Positions 11,364 to 22,071 of a stretch of 64,000 nucleotides of DNA are shown here, piece after piece. Position 1 is the first letter of the stretch; every line of letters begins with the position of its first letter. Both the position numbers and the translations under genes were made by a program. The notes beneath the pieces are model-generated. The model made no database searches. It was not told the origin of the DNA and was given only the letters and a program-made list of their open reading frames with translations. Origin of the DNA: Zopfochytrium polystomum (lineage: Eukaryota; Chytridiomycota; Chytridiomycetes; Chytridiales; Chytridiaceae); contig JAIVFJ010000112.1 in assembly GCA_025765615.1 (NCBI GenBank), positions 77,501 through 141,500 on the forward strand, written 5' to 3'.

Positions 11364-12621
11364 ATGCTGGGGCTCGTCGTGCACGATTCGTGCGCGAACA
11401 GCGACGCGAGTCTGGCAACGGCCCGCAAGGATGCGACGGTACGCGACGAGTCGGCGTCTGCAAGCAAGGCTTTGAGAACCTCACTCGAGCAGGCGGTCAT
11501 CGCCACCGCCAAGAACTCGTCGTCGACGATTTCGTCCTCGGCGGAGCAATCCGCTACCGTACTGAAGATGGTTTGGGAGCCGAAGAGATTATACAGGGTA
11601 CTAACTGTTTTAGTTCGTGCCGTCCATCGCTCAACCCCGCTCGGGTCTTCGGTCCCCACCTTGCAACCAGAAAGGTTAATACAAACCAACACACGAAGAA
11701 TAAGCTGCCGTTCCCGATACTCTGCGAGGTGTTCGAATACCTCGTGTCGGCACCCAGCATATACGCTGCATCCTTGGCATGTGGGGAATTCCGCCGCGTT
11801 CTTGGCCAAGAAAATGCTGCGTAATATCACGACTACGATCAACAGGCTGTGTCTTTTGAGGACTGACGGCGGCGACGCGTTCAGGAGCAGTGTCGCTGAG
11901 GAAGACCGAGACCTGGCGTACAACTTTTGATGCATTTGGCCGTATTCGCGCCTCCTTTGGACTCTTGGAGCATTTTGATCGCGAAATCATGCTGGAGGAG
12001 TCTGAGACCCTCGGCTTGTTTAGCGAGGCCGAAGAAGCAGCAATGAGGACTTGGGTCTTTGTGTCAAAGAAGGGCGTCCCAGCCGCGCTGCGTGAAGCAA
12101 GGAAACCGCCCATATTATCTTGTGGCCATCGGTGTTTTCCTATACACAAGAGCCTTTGTTTTCGAAAACGATTAAGCGCTTGTGTCAACCTAACAAGTGA
12201 TAAGGAGCACTCTGAATGGCTTTGCAACGCTTTAGCAAGGGGCATCCTCAAGGCGGAGCACATCCAGCTTATCTACCTCAAAGCTTTGTGCCTCCTCAGT
12301 ACATCTTCCGACCCATTATTGGATGACACCTTTGATCTTGTCGACTGCCTAAGCGCTGTTACTCTTTTGCAGCGTTTAGTGCAACTCTCAATCGAACAAT
12401 TAAAACTGTCACGACAAACGCGCCTCCGAATCCCTATTGTCCTTTGCTCTCTTCTGGCTGAAACAAAGGAGATCGAATCCACCGTTCGACAGCAACTATT
12501 CAATTCCGTACACCCTGTTCTTAACGAAATGTTTCGTTTCAAAATCTACCCCTTCCTCTCTGAAGACGAATGGCACCTACTTCTGGAGCACGCGAACGAG
12601 CAGCAGCAACAGATCGTTTGA
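11364..12621 (+). CDS. F-box-like protein, about 358 aa, 3 exons
   Basis: Inferred exons: 11364-11597, 11699-11820 and 11901-12621. Introns are gtacta..aag and gtaata..gag, with a CTGAC-like branch point in the second; each junction keeps frame. Exon 1 is a polar Ser/Ala-rich leader. Exon 2 encodes NKLPFPILCEVFEYL and SLACGEFRRVL, which fit the first two helices of an F-box (Pro-Xaa-Xaa-Ile-Leu then a conserved Cys). The rest is a helical domain (TWRTTFDAFGRIRASFG; LLDDTFDLVDCLSAVTLLQRL) with no repeats seen, ending EQQQQIV. F-box proteins join substrates to Skp1-Cullin ubiquitin ligases, but the substrate is unknown. The acceptor of intron 2 (GAG) is weak and could shift. Confidence 0.55.
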
Positions 12622-13157
12622 GTGAGCTGGGGAAGTGTGGAAAAGAGTGGTTTGGCAGTGAGGAAGAAACATTAAGACATCATCATGCTTGGCCGAACAT
12701 AACTATCATACTGGAGGAAATGTGTGAGAATTACGGATTAAAAATGATACAATACTGCGACATTGGCCCTAACTAGTTATCGTGAATCTTTCCTTCACTG
12801 TCGTTATCAGGTTTTGGTATTATGAACAATTGTAATTCCGGTCAAGTGGGGGTCTTTGCTGGATGCGGGCGACCGCAACCAAATTTTCCCGTGATTTTGA
12901 GTTGCAAAACTTCGGAAGCCAATCTCGCCACTCAGCTACAAGAAGTACGGTGGTTGAGGTTGCTACGAGATGTAGGCGGTGAATTTGCGGCTCTTCTCAT
13001 GCAGATACTGTTTCTTGTTTTTGAGAGGGAGTCAACGTAACTTGAACTGCCTTGTCAGTGAGGATCTTTTGCCCCCACCTTTTCCGTTGATCTTCCCACC
13101 CGCGTTCTCGGCTTGAAGCAAAACACACGACTACTCGCAGTCGCCCCCCAATCCCCA
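12622..13157. other. intergenic, no supported gene
   Basis: About 530 bases of balanced composition between two plus-strand genes. A 72-codon open frame at 12822-13040 has ordinary composition but no recognisable domain, and I do not call it. Confidence 0.45.
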
Positions 13158-16100
13158 ATGTCCGGTCGCCGTCGCAACGGGCCCCCCGCTCCTTCGCCGC
13201 TCGGGGCTGGCGCCATGACGCGCTTCATGCGCCGCGGCCGCGAGGAGGATCCGAACGAAGAGGAGGAGGCGGAAGAGGAGGACGTGGATCAAGGATACGA
13301 CGACGCTGACGAAGACGGGGAAGACTACGGCGACGAAAGTTACGGCCGCGATGAAGAAGACTACAGCGATGGCGGCGGCAGCCGCGGGAGCTTTGGCGGC
13401 GCCAGCAGCTACAGCCAGCAGCAGCAACCGCACGCCGCCGAGATCGTCCACCTCGGCCTTGCGCGGCCCAACACGGTGCCCTCCTTGGTCGCCGAAAACC
13501 GCTCCTTCAAGGGCATCCTGGCCCCTGCGGGCGGCGCCGCGCCAGCGAGTCCGGCGCAGCTGCTCGTGTTCCCCTGCGCGCGCGACGGCGGCATCGCCGA
13601 TGGAGCTGCGGACGCCGGGTCGAGCGGGTCCCAGCGAGGCCCCGCGCAAAAACAGCAAACGGGTGCTTCGCGCCAGGTCTTCCCGCAGGACAACCTGGTC
13701 TCGTTCGTCGCGGTCGAGTCCATCTCCCACACCAGAGCCGCTTTCATCAGTAGCACCTACTCTCTCTTTGACAACCTGCAGGTCGTGTGGGCCCCCTTTG
13801 AAAAATGGCGCCGCCAGCGCGGCAGTGCGAACTTGGCAGCCGCACGCGAGCTGCGCCAATCGCTGTCGCGTTTAGAACGCGACGTGGGGTCCACCGATGA
13901 CGGCGAAGGGCCGGCCTCGAGCTTGACTGAAAGCCCCGTCCAGAAAGAACATTTGCACAAGTTCAGCAGCCTCTATCGGCGGGAACTCAAGCAGCATGTT
14001 TCGCGGCTGCTGCCGGATCCCCGCCTTCCAGCAGTGCGCCAGTCCGTCGAAGAGGAAGCTTCAATGTTTGAGGCGATGCACAGCATCTGGTACCTGTGCG
14101 AGCTGACCTTGATGAATTCGTCACCATCTTCTCCCGTGGCCGAGGACCTCTTGCTTTGGCTCAACTCCACGTACACGCGACCGACGCAGTCGGACCACGC
14201 TGCCCTGACTACGGCGGGGCTCGGCGTCCCGGTGCATCAGCGCCCCCAATTTTGGCCCTACGTCACGTCGTGCGTTCTTCGTGGCCATTTTCTTTCGGCT
14301 GCCACAATGCTCGCAAACCTTCCTAACCGCTCAGCTTCAGCACGAAGTGCCGGGGCCTCGAGTCCCGTGAAGAGAACCCCCGCACGCACAGGAGCCCTTG
14401 GATCAAAGACGCCGGGCAAGTCGTCAACTGCCGACAAAGTCGACGCAGTCTCTGCTCTCACCAAACTGATGCAGACAATGCCGAGGCCCTCGCAGCACAA
14501 AAATAATGCTGAGTTCAACGCCAGGTGGCTCAAGTGGCGAGCGGAGGCGACTTACCACGCAGATCCTCGCGTCGTGTCTACGTTGGTGGGCGACGGCGAC
14601 CCGGACGGCGATCTGACTGCAAACTTTCAAACGCTCTTCTCGATCATTGCAGGCGACCAGGCAACCATACTGACGCAGTCGCTTCGCTGGGCTGAAGCAG
14701 TCGTCGCTCTCGTGATATTCAACAAGCCAGCCTCTGGCATTCGCTCCGTCTGCGAGTACCTTGAGACAGTTCGCGAACTTGTCGATTCTGGTGAAGCTCA
14801 ACATCTTCCCATTGACTCGACCGCCGTCGATGAAGCTCTTGCGGCGGCGTTCACGCTGGATGCTGATGCGGTGATTCGCGCTAGTTCGCGCATTGACAGG
14901 TGGATGGTTGCTCACCTGACGGACCTGTTTGACAAATACGGCAAGCTGGAGGAGGTTGATGGTGGCGAACCGCTCATCGTTGACGCTTCCCTGCAGCGCG
15001 TTCACGAGCGGACGGGCGGAGACTTTGCCGACCTAGACGGCGACGCGATGGACTTTGAGGACGATGACGGAAGTGAGTTTTACGACGGCGATGGCGAATT
15101 CGGCGACGATGGGTCCGTTACTTCGCGTCGCAGTGGGAGCCAGCATTCAAAGCGACAAGGACGTCGAAATCAGAGACGCCGTCCACAAGGACAAAGCGTT
15201 GCCCATCCCCTCACGATTCGCGATTGGTATGTTATTGAATATGGCGACCAACTAGCCGCGTCGAGCTCGCACTGGCGCATCGGTGTAGAATACCTCGCAC
15301 GCGGTGGTTCATCGGAACAGGCGCGAGGCCGCCTGGCCGGGCGCCTCCTTCACGCCGTCGACCCCCGCGCTCCTGGATCGGCAGTCTCAGTACGCAAGGT
15401 CCTCGCCCTCGCCAAGACTCACGGTTTGGACTATATTGCCGCAGAAATTCGAAGAATAGTTGCAAAATCGGCGATGCTGCACGGTCGCTGGGGTGTCGCT
15501 GCCACAGAGGCTGCTGCTGCGGAGGATAAGGTCATGTGCGCAGCCATCGCTGATGGGATGCTAGCAGAGCATCTTGTATTTTATGCCGAAAAGTCTCGCA
15601 CCGGACAGCCCACTGTTTCGGACAGGACGGACGCCGCTGCAACGTTGGCCATTGACGAGTTGGGCGAGCAGACCATCAAGCAATACAGTGGATTCGCGTT
15701 CCTTGCAAAGCTTCGCCGATTCGAAAAGCTCTTCGAAGCTGCGGTCGCGCCGATCGATACCGCTTTCGAGGAATCGCCGACTTCACCGGACGCGTGGAAC
15801 GACGGGAACACTGTGCCAGACGACGCATCGACAACTTCGCGCCAAAAGAAGAGGAAAAAAGCCACGTATGTATCTATTCTTGCCAACGCAGACGACGAGG
15901 TTATGCAGTCCGACCACGACCGCGGCCGCTCCGAGAAGGACGCGAGCGAGGCGGCACCAGAGCCGTCGCTCGGACCAAACGAAGCAAAGGCCGTACGTTG
16001 GCAACGCAGGCAGCGCGCCGCGACGGCGCTGGTGGAACTTCTTACGCAGGGTCTGGCACCGCGAAAGATGTGGGCTTCGCTGCTCTTTGACGCGGTCCTC

Positions 16101-16601
16101 CTTCTCGAGGGCGGCACCGCCCCCGCGAGCTCGGCGTCCGGGGCTGGCGCCGCCGAATCAGCAGTTGCAGTTGCAGCCGCGCCCGGCGGTGGCGATGAAG
16201 TCGACCCGCAGCGAGAAAGCGCGGACGCGAAAACGGCGGCCGCAGGTGGTGGCACGGCAGCCACCAACCCCGGCGGGCCCGTGCTCGGCGTCGACGCCAC
16301 GTTCGAGCTGATGAGGTGCCTCGAGGAGCTCGTCGCCTCGCACCGCCGCCGCGAGTACCTTGTTGTCGACCCACCGCGGGCGGCCGCCGCCGCAGGCGTG
16401 CCGTCCAAGCGGGATGATGACGATGCGATGGACGTTGAGGCGGCACCGGACGGCGGCAACGGTGATGAGGCGGACCGGCGAAGGAGGGCGGAGGAGGCGG
16501 AGCGCGCGGCGCGGGAGCGCGAAGCCGCTGTCGTGAAGCGTCTGGAGGTGGTCCGGCTCGCTCTTGTTCGCAACCTCTCGCGTGCGTTGCTGGTACGGTG
16601 A
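13158..16601 (+). CDS. NUP85: nucleoporin Nup85 (outer-ring Y-complex), 1,147 aa
   Basis: Intronless; the first ATG in frame is at 13158 (MSGRRRNGPPAPSPL). After a disordered acidic leader (residues about 30-85, rich in EEE and DDED) the chain becomes helical. It has the blocks expected of the Nup85 alpha-solenoid: FWPYVTSCVLRGHFLSAATM, FNARWLKWRAEA, ILTQSLRWAEAVVALVIF and WMVAHLTDLFDKYG. Later come WYVIEYGDQLAASSSHWRIG and SGFAFLAKLRRFEKLFE. Nup85 binds Seh1 and forms the arm of the Nup84/Nup107 complex that scaffolds the nuclear pore. At 1,147 residues it is longer than yeast Nup85 (about 744), because of the acidic leader, acidic inserts near residues 640-690 and Ala/Gly/Asp-rich inserts in the last 250 residues. 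It stops at LLVR. The call rests on remembered family blocks, not an alignment. Confidence 0.8.
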   Translation: MSGRRRNGPPAPSPLGAGAMTRFMRRGREEDPNEEEEAEEEDVDQGYDDADEDGEDYGDESYGRDEEDYSDGGGSRGSFGGASSYSQQQQPHAAEIVHLGLARPNTVPSLVAENRSFKGILAPAGGAAPASPAQLLVFPCARDGGIADGAADAGSSGSQRGPAQKQQTGASRQVFPQDNLVSFVAVESISHTRAAFISSTYSLFDNLQVVWAPFEKWRRQRGSANLAAARELRQSLSRLERDVGSTDDGEGPASSLTESPVQKEHLHKFSSLYRRELKQHVSRLLPDPRLPAVRQSVEEEASMFEAMHSIWYLCELTLMNSSPSSPVAEDLLLWLNSTYTRPTQSDHAALTTAGLGVPVHQRPQFWPYVTSCVLRGHFLSAATMLANLPNRSASARSAGASSPVKRTPARTGALGSKTPGKSSTADKVDAVSALTKLMQTMPRPSQHKNNAEFNARWLKWRAEATYHADPRVVSTLVGDGDPDGDLTANFQTLFSIIAGDQATILTQSLRWAEAVVALVIFNKPASGIRSVCEYLETVRELVDSGEAQHLPIDSTAVDEALAAAFTLDADAVIRASSRIDRWMVAHLTDLFDKYGKLEEVDGGEPLIVDASLQRVHERTGGDFADLDGDAMDFEDDDGSEFYDGDGEFGDDGSVTSRRSGSQHSKRQGRRNQRRRPQGQSVAHPLTIRDWYVIEYGDQLAASSSHWRIGVEYLARGGSSEQARGRLAGRLLHAVDPRAPGSAVSVRKVLALAKTHGLDYIAAEIRRIVAKSAMLHGRWGVAATEAAAAEDKVMCAAIADGMLAEHLVFYAEKSRTGQPTVSDRTDAAATLAIDELGEQTIKQYSGFAFLAKLRRFEKLFEAAVAPIDTAFEESPTSPDAWNDGNTVPDDASTTSRQKKRKKATYVSILANADDEVMQSDHDRGRSEKDASEAAPEPSLGPNEAKAVRWQRRQRAATALVELLTQGLAPRKMWASLLFDAVLLLEGGTAPASSASGAGAAESAVAVAAAPGGGDEVDPQRESADAKTAAAGGGTAATNPGGPVLGVDATFELMRCLEELVASHRRREYLVVDPPRAAAAAGVPSKRDDDDAMDVEAAPDGGNGDEADRRRRAEEAERAAREREAAVVKRLEVVRLALVRNLSRALLVR

Positions 16602-16698
16602 AGGGGAAAAAAGTTGCGGGAAGAGCGAGTGCGTGGAATGGAAAATGGATTATGAGCAGTCGCATAGTGTAGGCCATAATAAGAAGAAAACAAACGAA

Positions 16699-16704
16699 AT
16701 AAAA
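16699..16704 (+). terminator. candidate poly(A) signal AATAAA for NUP85
   Basis: An AATAAA hexamer lies about 100 bases after the NUP85 stop codon in an A-rich 3' flank. This is the usual distance for a fungal 3' UTR signal, but the motif alone is weak evidence. Confidence 0.4.
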
Positions 16705-17187
16705 TTGAGTGGGTGGGCCAAGATATTCATTTCGGAGGTTTTTCAACGAACAGCGGTTTGAGCATGATGGAAAAAAAAAAAAAAAGCGTATGCTGCAGCT
16801 TCAATGTCTCTTGTGGCAGCCTGGCTCCGCAATCAGACTTGATAAAAGCAAAAAGAAGAGCTTTGCTTCGTATCAGTCAACATTTGGTGAAGATTCCTTG
16901 TATGGCAATGTGGAATATGCAAAACAACAAAAAGGGAGGTGAGGGGATTGCATCATTCTCTCTGGTTTATTACAACTAGCAGTTGAAGGCTTGTGAATAG
17001 TCTCCAAAGGGAAAAAAAAAGACAAACAAACTGAATGCTTACATGAACGCTCTCCCAAGCCCCAATATATCCCGTGTGAATGCTTTTTGGCAACCTTTTA
17101 CAATACATAGCAAAATAACAAAATCAGTAGTTCCTGATAATGCCTTAACATCTTGTTTGACAAACAGTCACAATAAAGAACACAGAG
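16705..17187. other. AT-rich spacer after NUP85
   Basis: A-rich DNA with A13-14 near 16771; no supported gene. It forms part of the convergent region between NUP85 (plus) and the DUF885 gene (minus). Confidence 0.5.
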
Positions 17188-17762
17188 TCAACCATGAACT
17201 GCCGGCAGATTATCAAAGCGGTAAAATGTGAAAAAGACCATTGGAAAATTGGACAAAACCCTAAAGCAAGCAAAGGTTTCATAGCAAAGCAAAATACTAT
17301 ACAGGCGTCTTGTGTGCAATATTCTGGCTCCGACTAAAAAGAAAGAATGAAGCAAACCCAAAACCACAGGATGCCTCCGCATCGAAGGGCGGCGAAGGGC
17401 GGCTTTCTGACGATTAGAACGGAGGCAAAGAGCATGGACAGCTACACGGTCGAGTTCTTTCAGAGCCTGCCGCAGTTTTTCAATGTAGACAAGTCGATTC
17501 CTGTTCTGCTGAGTCAAAGAAGGTAAGATTAGTTTCAGAGGGCGCGTTCAAGGACGCGTCGTCTTGGGGTCCCGTGCGCGTGTGGAGGAGTTGATTCTGA
17601 GGTGGAAAGAGCAGGAGGGAAAGGCTTTTTCGCCTTAGTATCACTGCCAAGCGCATTTGCGCCATGACGGTGTCCGCTCAATGTGACGAACTTCTCACTG
17701 AAGCGATTCAAGTCATAAATTGTGCACGCCCTGGCAAGGGATGAAATGAAGGAATTCAGCAT
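17188..17762 (-). CDS. doubtful two-exon small gene, unknown product
   Basis: On the minus strand an ATG at 17762 (MLNSFISSLARACTIYDLNRF) opens a frame of about 69 codons to TPPHAHGTPRRR. A candidate intron follows (donor gtcctt, acceptor tttgactcag). A second exon then reads QNRNRLVYIEKLRQALKELD on to a stop at 17188. Both sides of the junction are in phase 0. The second exon is helical and basic at first, then becomes Phe/Leu-rich and less convincing. I do not recognise it. The stretch lies between two convergent genes and could be 3' UTR or a decayed gene. Confidence 0.25.
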
Positions 17763-17867
17763 GGTGGGTGAGGAGTATTGACGGCGGGTCCACTGGGCTC
17801 CTCGTTGGGAGCTCGTGGAGCGGATGTTGTAACAATCCTGCAAGGCACTGGTCGTTTGGGGCCACAC

Positions 17868-17942
17868 GTAGGGGAGACAATAACCAATTCACTTACCTAG
17901 TCATCGTACCATAAAGCTTTTCAACCTTCTTCCACAACCAAG

Positions 17943-17974
<32 letters not shown>

Positions 17975-18495
17975 AGGTTGGCACTCTCTACAACAGAGTT
18001 ACTTGACTTCATGGAACCAAAGTTACTTTAACCATTTGTTTTCCGTCCATTGAGCAAGTTGCGCATATATTCTAGTTCGTAATTGGACAGGCCCTTTCAA
18101 TTCTGAGCGTGCTAGCACTGATTTCATCATGGGTACCAAAGTTTGGCATGAACAACTTTGAGGGTAATTGTGCAGCATACACATCGGTGGCACCAACCTT
18201 CAATGGTTGGAGATTTGCAGTATTGTACATGTGACCAGCACATCCCAGCGAAAGTAGATCGACTCACTAGGCCTCTCATTTGAAGGGACACACACGCATA
18301 CGAAACAGAGCAGCCGCGGTCAATCTGCTACTCCCAGAGGAGGTTCTTATCGGTTAAAGCGCCATTCACAGGCAGGCGGTTCATGGTTTGAATTCGGGTT
18401 TATATTTCCCACACCTTTCAAAACCAGCCTACAAGGTGGGACCCATTTCCCCGGGAACTTCCAAAACAAAAGTCCGAACCGCTTTTAGGCTCCCA
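17868..18495. other. intergenic with A-run
   Basis: Contains a run of about 29 A (17943-17971) and no coding frame of note. A short segment at 18340-18410 vaguely resembles tRNA A and B boxes but does not fold as one. Confidence 0.5.
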
Positions 18496-20832
18496 TTATT
18501 CCTGCTTCGCGTTTTTGATCTTTGCAGAAAAGGATGAAACAATTTGTCAGGAACTTACCCGCCGGGATAGACAATAGATGCATTGGAGGAACAAGAAGAG
18601 GCACTCACGTAGTCGTTGACAACCTCCTCCAACACGCCCAAGGGCAGGGACCCCTGGTCCAGCATGGCCGAGTGGAACTTCTTGATGCTAAACTTGTCTC
18701 CGAGCTCCTTCTCGGCGCGCGCCCGCAGCTCCTTCATCTTGATCTCGCCAATCTTGTACGCCAGCGCCTGACCGGGCATGACGCAGTACCGGCGGACCTC
18801 CGACAGGAGCTCCTCTTGGGGCAGCGACAGCCTCGCGGCCATGTACTCAACTCCCTGCTCGATGGTCCAGCCTTTCGCGTGGAGGCCCGAGTCGACCACG
18901 AGGCGGCACGCGCGCATCATCTCGCACTCGAGGCGTCCAAACATGTCGAACGGGTTCGTGTAGAATCCCATCTCTTCACCCAGGAACTCGCTGTAGAGAC
19001 CGTAACCCTCGGCGTACGCCGTCTCAATGTTCATCTTACGGATCACATGCTGGTTCTCGTTTTCCAGCGCGATCGAAAGCTGGTGGTGGTGGCCCGGCAT
19101 CGCCTCGTGGAGGCAGACGGCGACCGCAACGTGACGAGGCTTGGTCTTGTGGAGGCGGAGGTTGGCCTTGAAGGATCCCGCCCTGAGAAAGAATAAATTA
19201 CATGTGATTAGAATGATTGGGGCATTGTGCCAAAGAAAAAAGGGAGAAAAAGTTGCAAGTCTTACTTGTCCGCCGTTCCTGGCATGTAAAAAGCCAGAGC
19301 CATCTGCGCCTCCATGTTCGCCGGGACGGGGTCTATTGCGCACTGAAACTTCGGGAACCTCTCAAAGTATTCCTTCATCTTTTCTTCGGCGCGGACCAAG
19401 ATATCCTTGTAGTAGGGAATAACCTCCTCTTCGGGCTTCTCAAAGTAGAGGAGGGGGAACTTTTCGCGGTCGTTGATGGCGTTCTGGAACTCCTTCACGT
19501 TGCCCTCGAATCCGCATTGGTTCTTCACCTCTTCCATCCGAGACCAAATGCGGTCCACCTCCTTCAGCCCAATCTCATGGATTTCGTCGGCCTTGTATCG
19601 GACTGAAGTGTGCTTGAAAATGTAGCCCTCGTACGCCTGCGGATCATCGATGGGTTGGGGTCGCGGAGCGAGAGAAGCGTGTTATCAAAAATAAAAATAA
19701 AAGGAAGGAATGATGAAAATAAACCGAAAACTCTTACCTCTTTGTACCCATCCAACCCAAACAACCCGTCGTTCTTCCTCGCATGCGGACGGTACTCTTC
19801 CTCCAAAAACTTCTTCACCTTCGCGTACCCCTTCACAACGTACTCCTTAATATCCTCCACAAGGTACGCCTCGTCCCCCATGACTTTCTTGGCCTCCTCT
19901 TTCTTGGCCATGAGACCGTCGAGCACGGCCGCATCGAGCGCAGGCCCTTCGAGCCCTTCGAACGACGACGTGGTGCATTTTTCAATCAACAGTTCGATCG
20001 ATGACTTTGGAAGCGTGACCTTCCGGCGGATGCCGTGGCGAAAGTTGTCAATGATGTCGTCAAAGACTTTGGGCAGACGGGCCAAGCGTTTCTTGTAGTT
20101 TGCGAAATCTTCCGGGGTGCTGGCTGGCTGGTAGGAGCCTAAGTTTTTTTTTTTGTTTTGTTTTTTGTCAAAGAGTTTGGCCGGGTACAAAGAAATGGGC
20201 AAGGTGAAAGACGTGTGAATACCAAAGCCCATCTCGAAGAAAGCGAGGTTTCCGTTCATGTGGCTAAACACGCCGACACGCCGACATCCAAAAGAAAAGT
20301 AAGTGAAAAAGACGTACGGTTAGCACATGTGGCTCGACAACCAAGCAGCCAAGACGCCAAAAACACAAACACGCAACTCTTCGCTCAGCTCGATCGAGTA
20401 TCCGACCTCGCCCGGCACGCCCTCGTGCTCCAGGGCCGACGTCGCAAAGAACTTGAGGAACCTCAGATCGTCGGCGTCTTGCTTGGACAGGCTTCCTGCA
20501 AACTCCTTCTCGACGGCAGTGGCGTCGGCCAGGAGGTCCTTCATCTTGGCGATCATGGACTCTTTGTAGGCCTTGGACACCTGGCAGACCTGGTCCTCGA
20601 GCTTGCCGCGGATGCCGAAGACCGGCGCGTAGACTATTCGTTTTTAAAGGGGGGGGGGGTGTAAGGATGGACGGATGGGGTATGGGCGGAAAAGAAGACG
20701 GTTGATGAATGGAAAGGAGGTTAAGTCGATCAAGGAAGGAAGGCCGCCCTCAGGATGACACTCACGCGGGTCAGACTCCAGGACGATATCGACGGCCTTG
20801 TCGTTCAGGGCGGCGATTTGTGCGGCTGCCAT
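18496..20832 (-). CDS. DUF885-family metallopeptidase-like protein, about 605 aa, 6 exons
   Basis: Starts at the ATG whose last template base is 20832 (MAAAQIAALNDKAVDIVLES). Exons: 20766-20832, about 20378-20633, 19738-20263, 19266-19636, 18609-19182, 18496-18519. The last exon codes only IKNAKQE. Donor 2 (gttgcg) is weak, and a small intron may hide near 20140-20210, where a poly-Lys stretch is read. The family signature is clear. HEAMPGHHHQ at about residue 432 and EGYGLYSEFLGEEMG at about 464 form the gluzincin-like HExxxGH...E metal site of DUF885 proteins. The blocks SYQPASTPEDFANYKKRL and MPGQALAYKIGEIKM also fit. Length matches the usual 550-620. No signal peptide is seen, so a soluble intracellular hydrolase is likely; the substrate is unknown. 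Confidence 0.85.
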
Positions 20833-21385
20833 TATCGTTGTTGTTGTGGGTTTTTTTTTTCTTTTTTTTTTTTTTTTTTTTTTTTTCTTTTTTTTTCTTT
20901 TTTTTTCTTTTTTTTATTTTCTTTTGAGGTGCAGCTTTTTTTTTGAGGTGCAGTTTTTGTTGGGGTGCAGTTTTGGAGCTGCGAGACAGGGCGCCACCTT
21001 CCTCGTGGAACAACAACAAGGCGGCCAATGTAACCGAAAAAGGAAAATTTCGTTTTCTCATCAAAACACAGATGCCCGACAGGTCCGACATCCTCCTCCG
21101 AACGGGCCCGGGCCGCCAGCCCGCAAATAAACAAAACAAACCGAATATGCAAACAGCAAACCTTCCACAGCGGGACCACCACACACACTGTCACCCCGCG
21201 AAAAAGGAGAACGGAAGCGAAGCCTGCCTCATCTGGCTTGTTTTACCACTATGGTCTCCCTTTGCTGCTCACATCTCTTCCTGTTGTTTGCATTACAGCA
21301 ATAGCCCAAAAACCCTTGCCATTCCAAGTAAGAAACAAGTTGGAGTTCCAAGTTTGCGGGTGGGGCAAGAGACTGAAGGCGCTGG

Positions 21386-21426
<41 letters not shown>

Positions 21427-22071
21427 CCTTTTCTTCAAGCGATGGAAATCTGCGGACATCTTTTGAAAGAGAGGGGGAGTGGTGAAGATTTTTCCTCGTG
21501 TTGGGCGAAATTGACTGGTTTGAACCTATTGTGACTGTCAAATATCGTTCTGCATCAAGCCCATGGAGAGCGAACCATCGCCAATGCAGACCCAGGTGCT
21601 AGCTTAACGCATCATTATGTCAATCATTCATAACAGAGTTCTTTCTTCCTCTCCAAGTCCCCTGGTTCACCTGGTTGACCCCCGTGGAGCCCTGACTGCT
21701 CCAAGTTCTGAAGACCACCCACGAAAGCATATCTCCACCTCCTTCACTTACACTCCCTCACTCAGAGTAGACTGTTCCCACGAATCACACCCTGCACAGG
21801 CAAAGTTTAACTTGCAAAGAAATGCACCCGGACAGCGCTTCAAACTCGCCATTTTCAGGACCGTGCCAAATCCCACTGGAGGGACAGAAGGCCGAAACTG
21901 AAGCACCAGTCATCGTGCTTACATGTAAATCAGAAATCAGCAAGGATGATGCGCTCCAAATTGGAGCCCAAGCTATTCATTTTGCAAATTTGCCAACTTG
22001 AAGTCATTGTTGATTCTCCAGAACTTCGCGGGTAGACGGCGTTAAATTACCGGACGAAAGGCATTCCTCGT
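20833..22071. other. intergenic with long T-runs and a degraded repeat copy
   Basis: Holds the promoter side of the DUF885 gene, with an interrupted T-tract at about 20850-20916 and a T34-35 tract at about 21390-21424. A diverged, internally deleted copy of the LTR-like repeat follows at 21512-21782. No gene supported. Confidence 0.5.
21512..21782 (+). repeat. degraded copy (E) of the LTR-like repeat
   Basis: Shares blocks with the full copies at 36194-36614 and 57216-57624, in the same order: CCTATTGTGACTGTCA, GCCAATGCAGACC, TTCATAACAGAGTT, CTCAGAGTAGACTGTT. The central TATA-containing third is missing. Both ends are decayed, so no target duplication can be read. Confidence 0.7.

Noticed and set aside
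12822..13040. 72-codon frame between the F-box-like gene and NUP85
   Set aside because: Ordinary composition but no recognisable feature, splice partner or codon bias strong enough to call.
18330..18420. tRNA-like segment with GGTTAAAGCG and GGTTTGAATTC words
   Set aside because: The words resemble A and B boxes, but the anticodon and T stems do not pair beyond three bases and no acceptor stem closes.
20139..20212. Extra intron in exon 3 of the DUF885 gene covering the poly-Lys stretch
   Set aside because: Candidate donors give 50- or 74-base introns that break the reading phase, whereas read-through keeps it; left as an uncertainty.
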